From the NCBI GenBank assembly GCA_018609825.1, contig JAHEOA010000198.1:1-13364 (forward strand): a stretch of DNA of 13,364 nucleotides. The letters are read 5' to 3'. The notes beneath the pieces were generated by a model that worked only from the letters and a program-made list of their open reading frames with translations, was not told where the DNA came from and ran no database searches. The position numbers were made by a program, and so were the translations under genes. Source of the DNA: Candidatus Bipolaricaulota bacterium. Its GTDB lineage: Bacteria > Bipolaricaulota > Bipolaricaulia > RBG-16-55-9. This document shows positions 12,978 through 13,364 of the stretch, piece by piece; the first letter of the stretch is position 1, and every line of letters begins with the position of its first letter.

Positions 12978-13364
12978 TCAGTTTTCAACAACCGGCCACG
13001 CCGTCACCCGCCCGGCCGACTCAACAATCCCGCGTCCGGCCGCGTCGATGATGTCCCAGTCGTCGAACTCCTTGCCGGGCCGGTCCTGGTTGAAGATGAC
13101 CGTGTAGCCGGCCATGGCGCGCGGGTGTTCCTCCGTGGGCAGCATCCGGTCGAGCGTGACCTCCACGCGCAGCCGATGTTCGGACAGCAGCTCGTGCGGC
13201 ACGGAGTAGTTGAACCTCACGAAGCCTTCGTCGGGGTATGATCATCCGTGGATCTCGTAGATCCGATCGTCCAGGCGCGGCACGGGCGCCGGGAACATGA
13301 CCTGGCCCGTCAGCTCGCACCAGGATGCCGATGCCGAACAGCGTTCCTCCTCGATCGTCAGCTG
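12978..13364 (-). pseudogene. Damaged 3' part of an unrecognised GC-rich gene (partial at window end)
   Basis: The last 80 codons from GTG 13220 read cleanly (FNYSVPHELLSEHRLRVEV to TAWPVVEN). The same frame continues upstream as SYPDEGFV, then meets TGA at 13242-13244, beyond which it again looks coding (GQVMFPAPVPRLDDRIYEIH). Further out the best coding frame shifts: QLTIEEER (about 13341-13364), then LFGIGILV in another frame, then ELTGQVMF back in the first. One missing base near 13342 and two near 13316 would explain this and restore the frame. So there are three lesions in about 120 bases, from real decay or from sequence error. If the TGA is genuine, the intact remainder is an 80-90 residue fragment. 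The product is unknown, and no signal or domain is recognised. Confidence 0.55.

Noticed and set aside
13215..13244. TGA at 13242-13244 as selenocysteine, with a small ACGAA-GGC-TTCGT hairpin just downstream on the minus strand
   Set aside because: The hairpin is short (5 bp, 3-base loop), and the nearby frame changes point to damage or sequence error. The residue context (HG, TGA, SYPDEG) resembles no known selenoprotein site.

Overview
The window comes from a high-GC bacterium. One 60-base line inside sufS has 43 of 60 G+C. Shine-Dalgarno sites precede most genes, TTG starts are used for two genes, and sigma70-type -35/-10 pairs with 17-base spacers are visible, so this is Bacteria rather than Archaea. 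Several proteins are acidic, and some (the 182-residue flavoprotein and the short SufU) recall haloarchaeal relatives. From memory only, the SUF gene content fits Chloroflexota (Thermomicrobia-like) or Actinobacteriota best, and a salt-adapted host is possible. The lineage is inference.

Layout. 3-101 (+) is the zinc-ribbon end of what is probably a B12-dependent ribonucleotide reductase. A 13-bp GC-rich hairpin separates it from a convergent PAS-PAS-PAS-GGDEF-EAL cyclic-di-GMP enzyme (249-2711, -). Next on the minus strand comes a two-gene unit: a small FAD-domain oxidoreductase (4338-4886) followed by gatB (2867-4288). It is driven by a clear promoter with a perfect TATAAT. Back to back with that promoter is a second one, driving a 7Fe ferredoxin (5080-5343) and an A-type (HesB/IscA) Fe-S carrier with a striking Cys-Asp tail (5433-5834). 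A third promoter of the same architecture precedes the SUF operon: sufC, sufB, sufD, sufU, a Rieske ferredoxin and sufS (5988-11868), then a VOC-family protein (11915-12304).

The right end differs. An AT-rich gene for a one-TM membrane protein (12315-12971, -; about 42% G+C where counted) sits in GC-rich surroundings and looks acquired. Upstream of it on the same strand is the 3' part of a damaged GC-rich gene (12978 to window end) with an in-frame TGA and two apparent frame changes.

How the genes work together. SufS takes sulfur from cysteine, SufU accepts it, and SufBCD assembles the cluster. The A-type protein would carry clusters to targets. The ferredoxin, the Rieske protein and perhaps the divergent flavoprotein could supply or receive electrons. 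No SufE, SufT or Rrf2/SufR-type regulator is present here. The most novel item is the A-type carrier, which keeps the three family cysteines but has eight more, most of them in an alternating Cys-Asp tail encoded by a tandem TGTGAN repeat. No gap between genes exceeds about 195 bases; the larger ones are described as promoters, hairpins or remnants.
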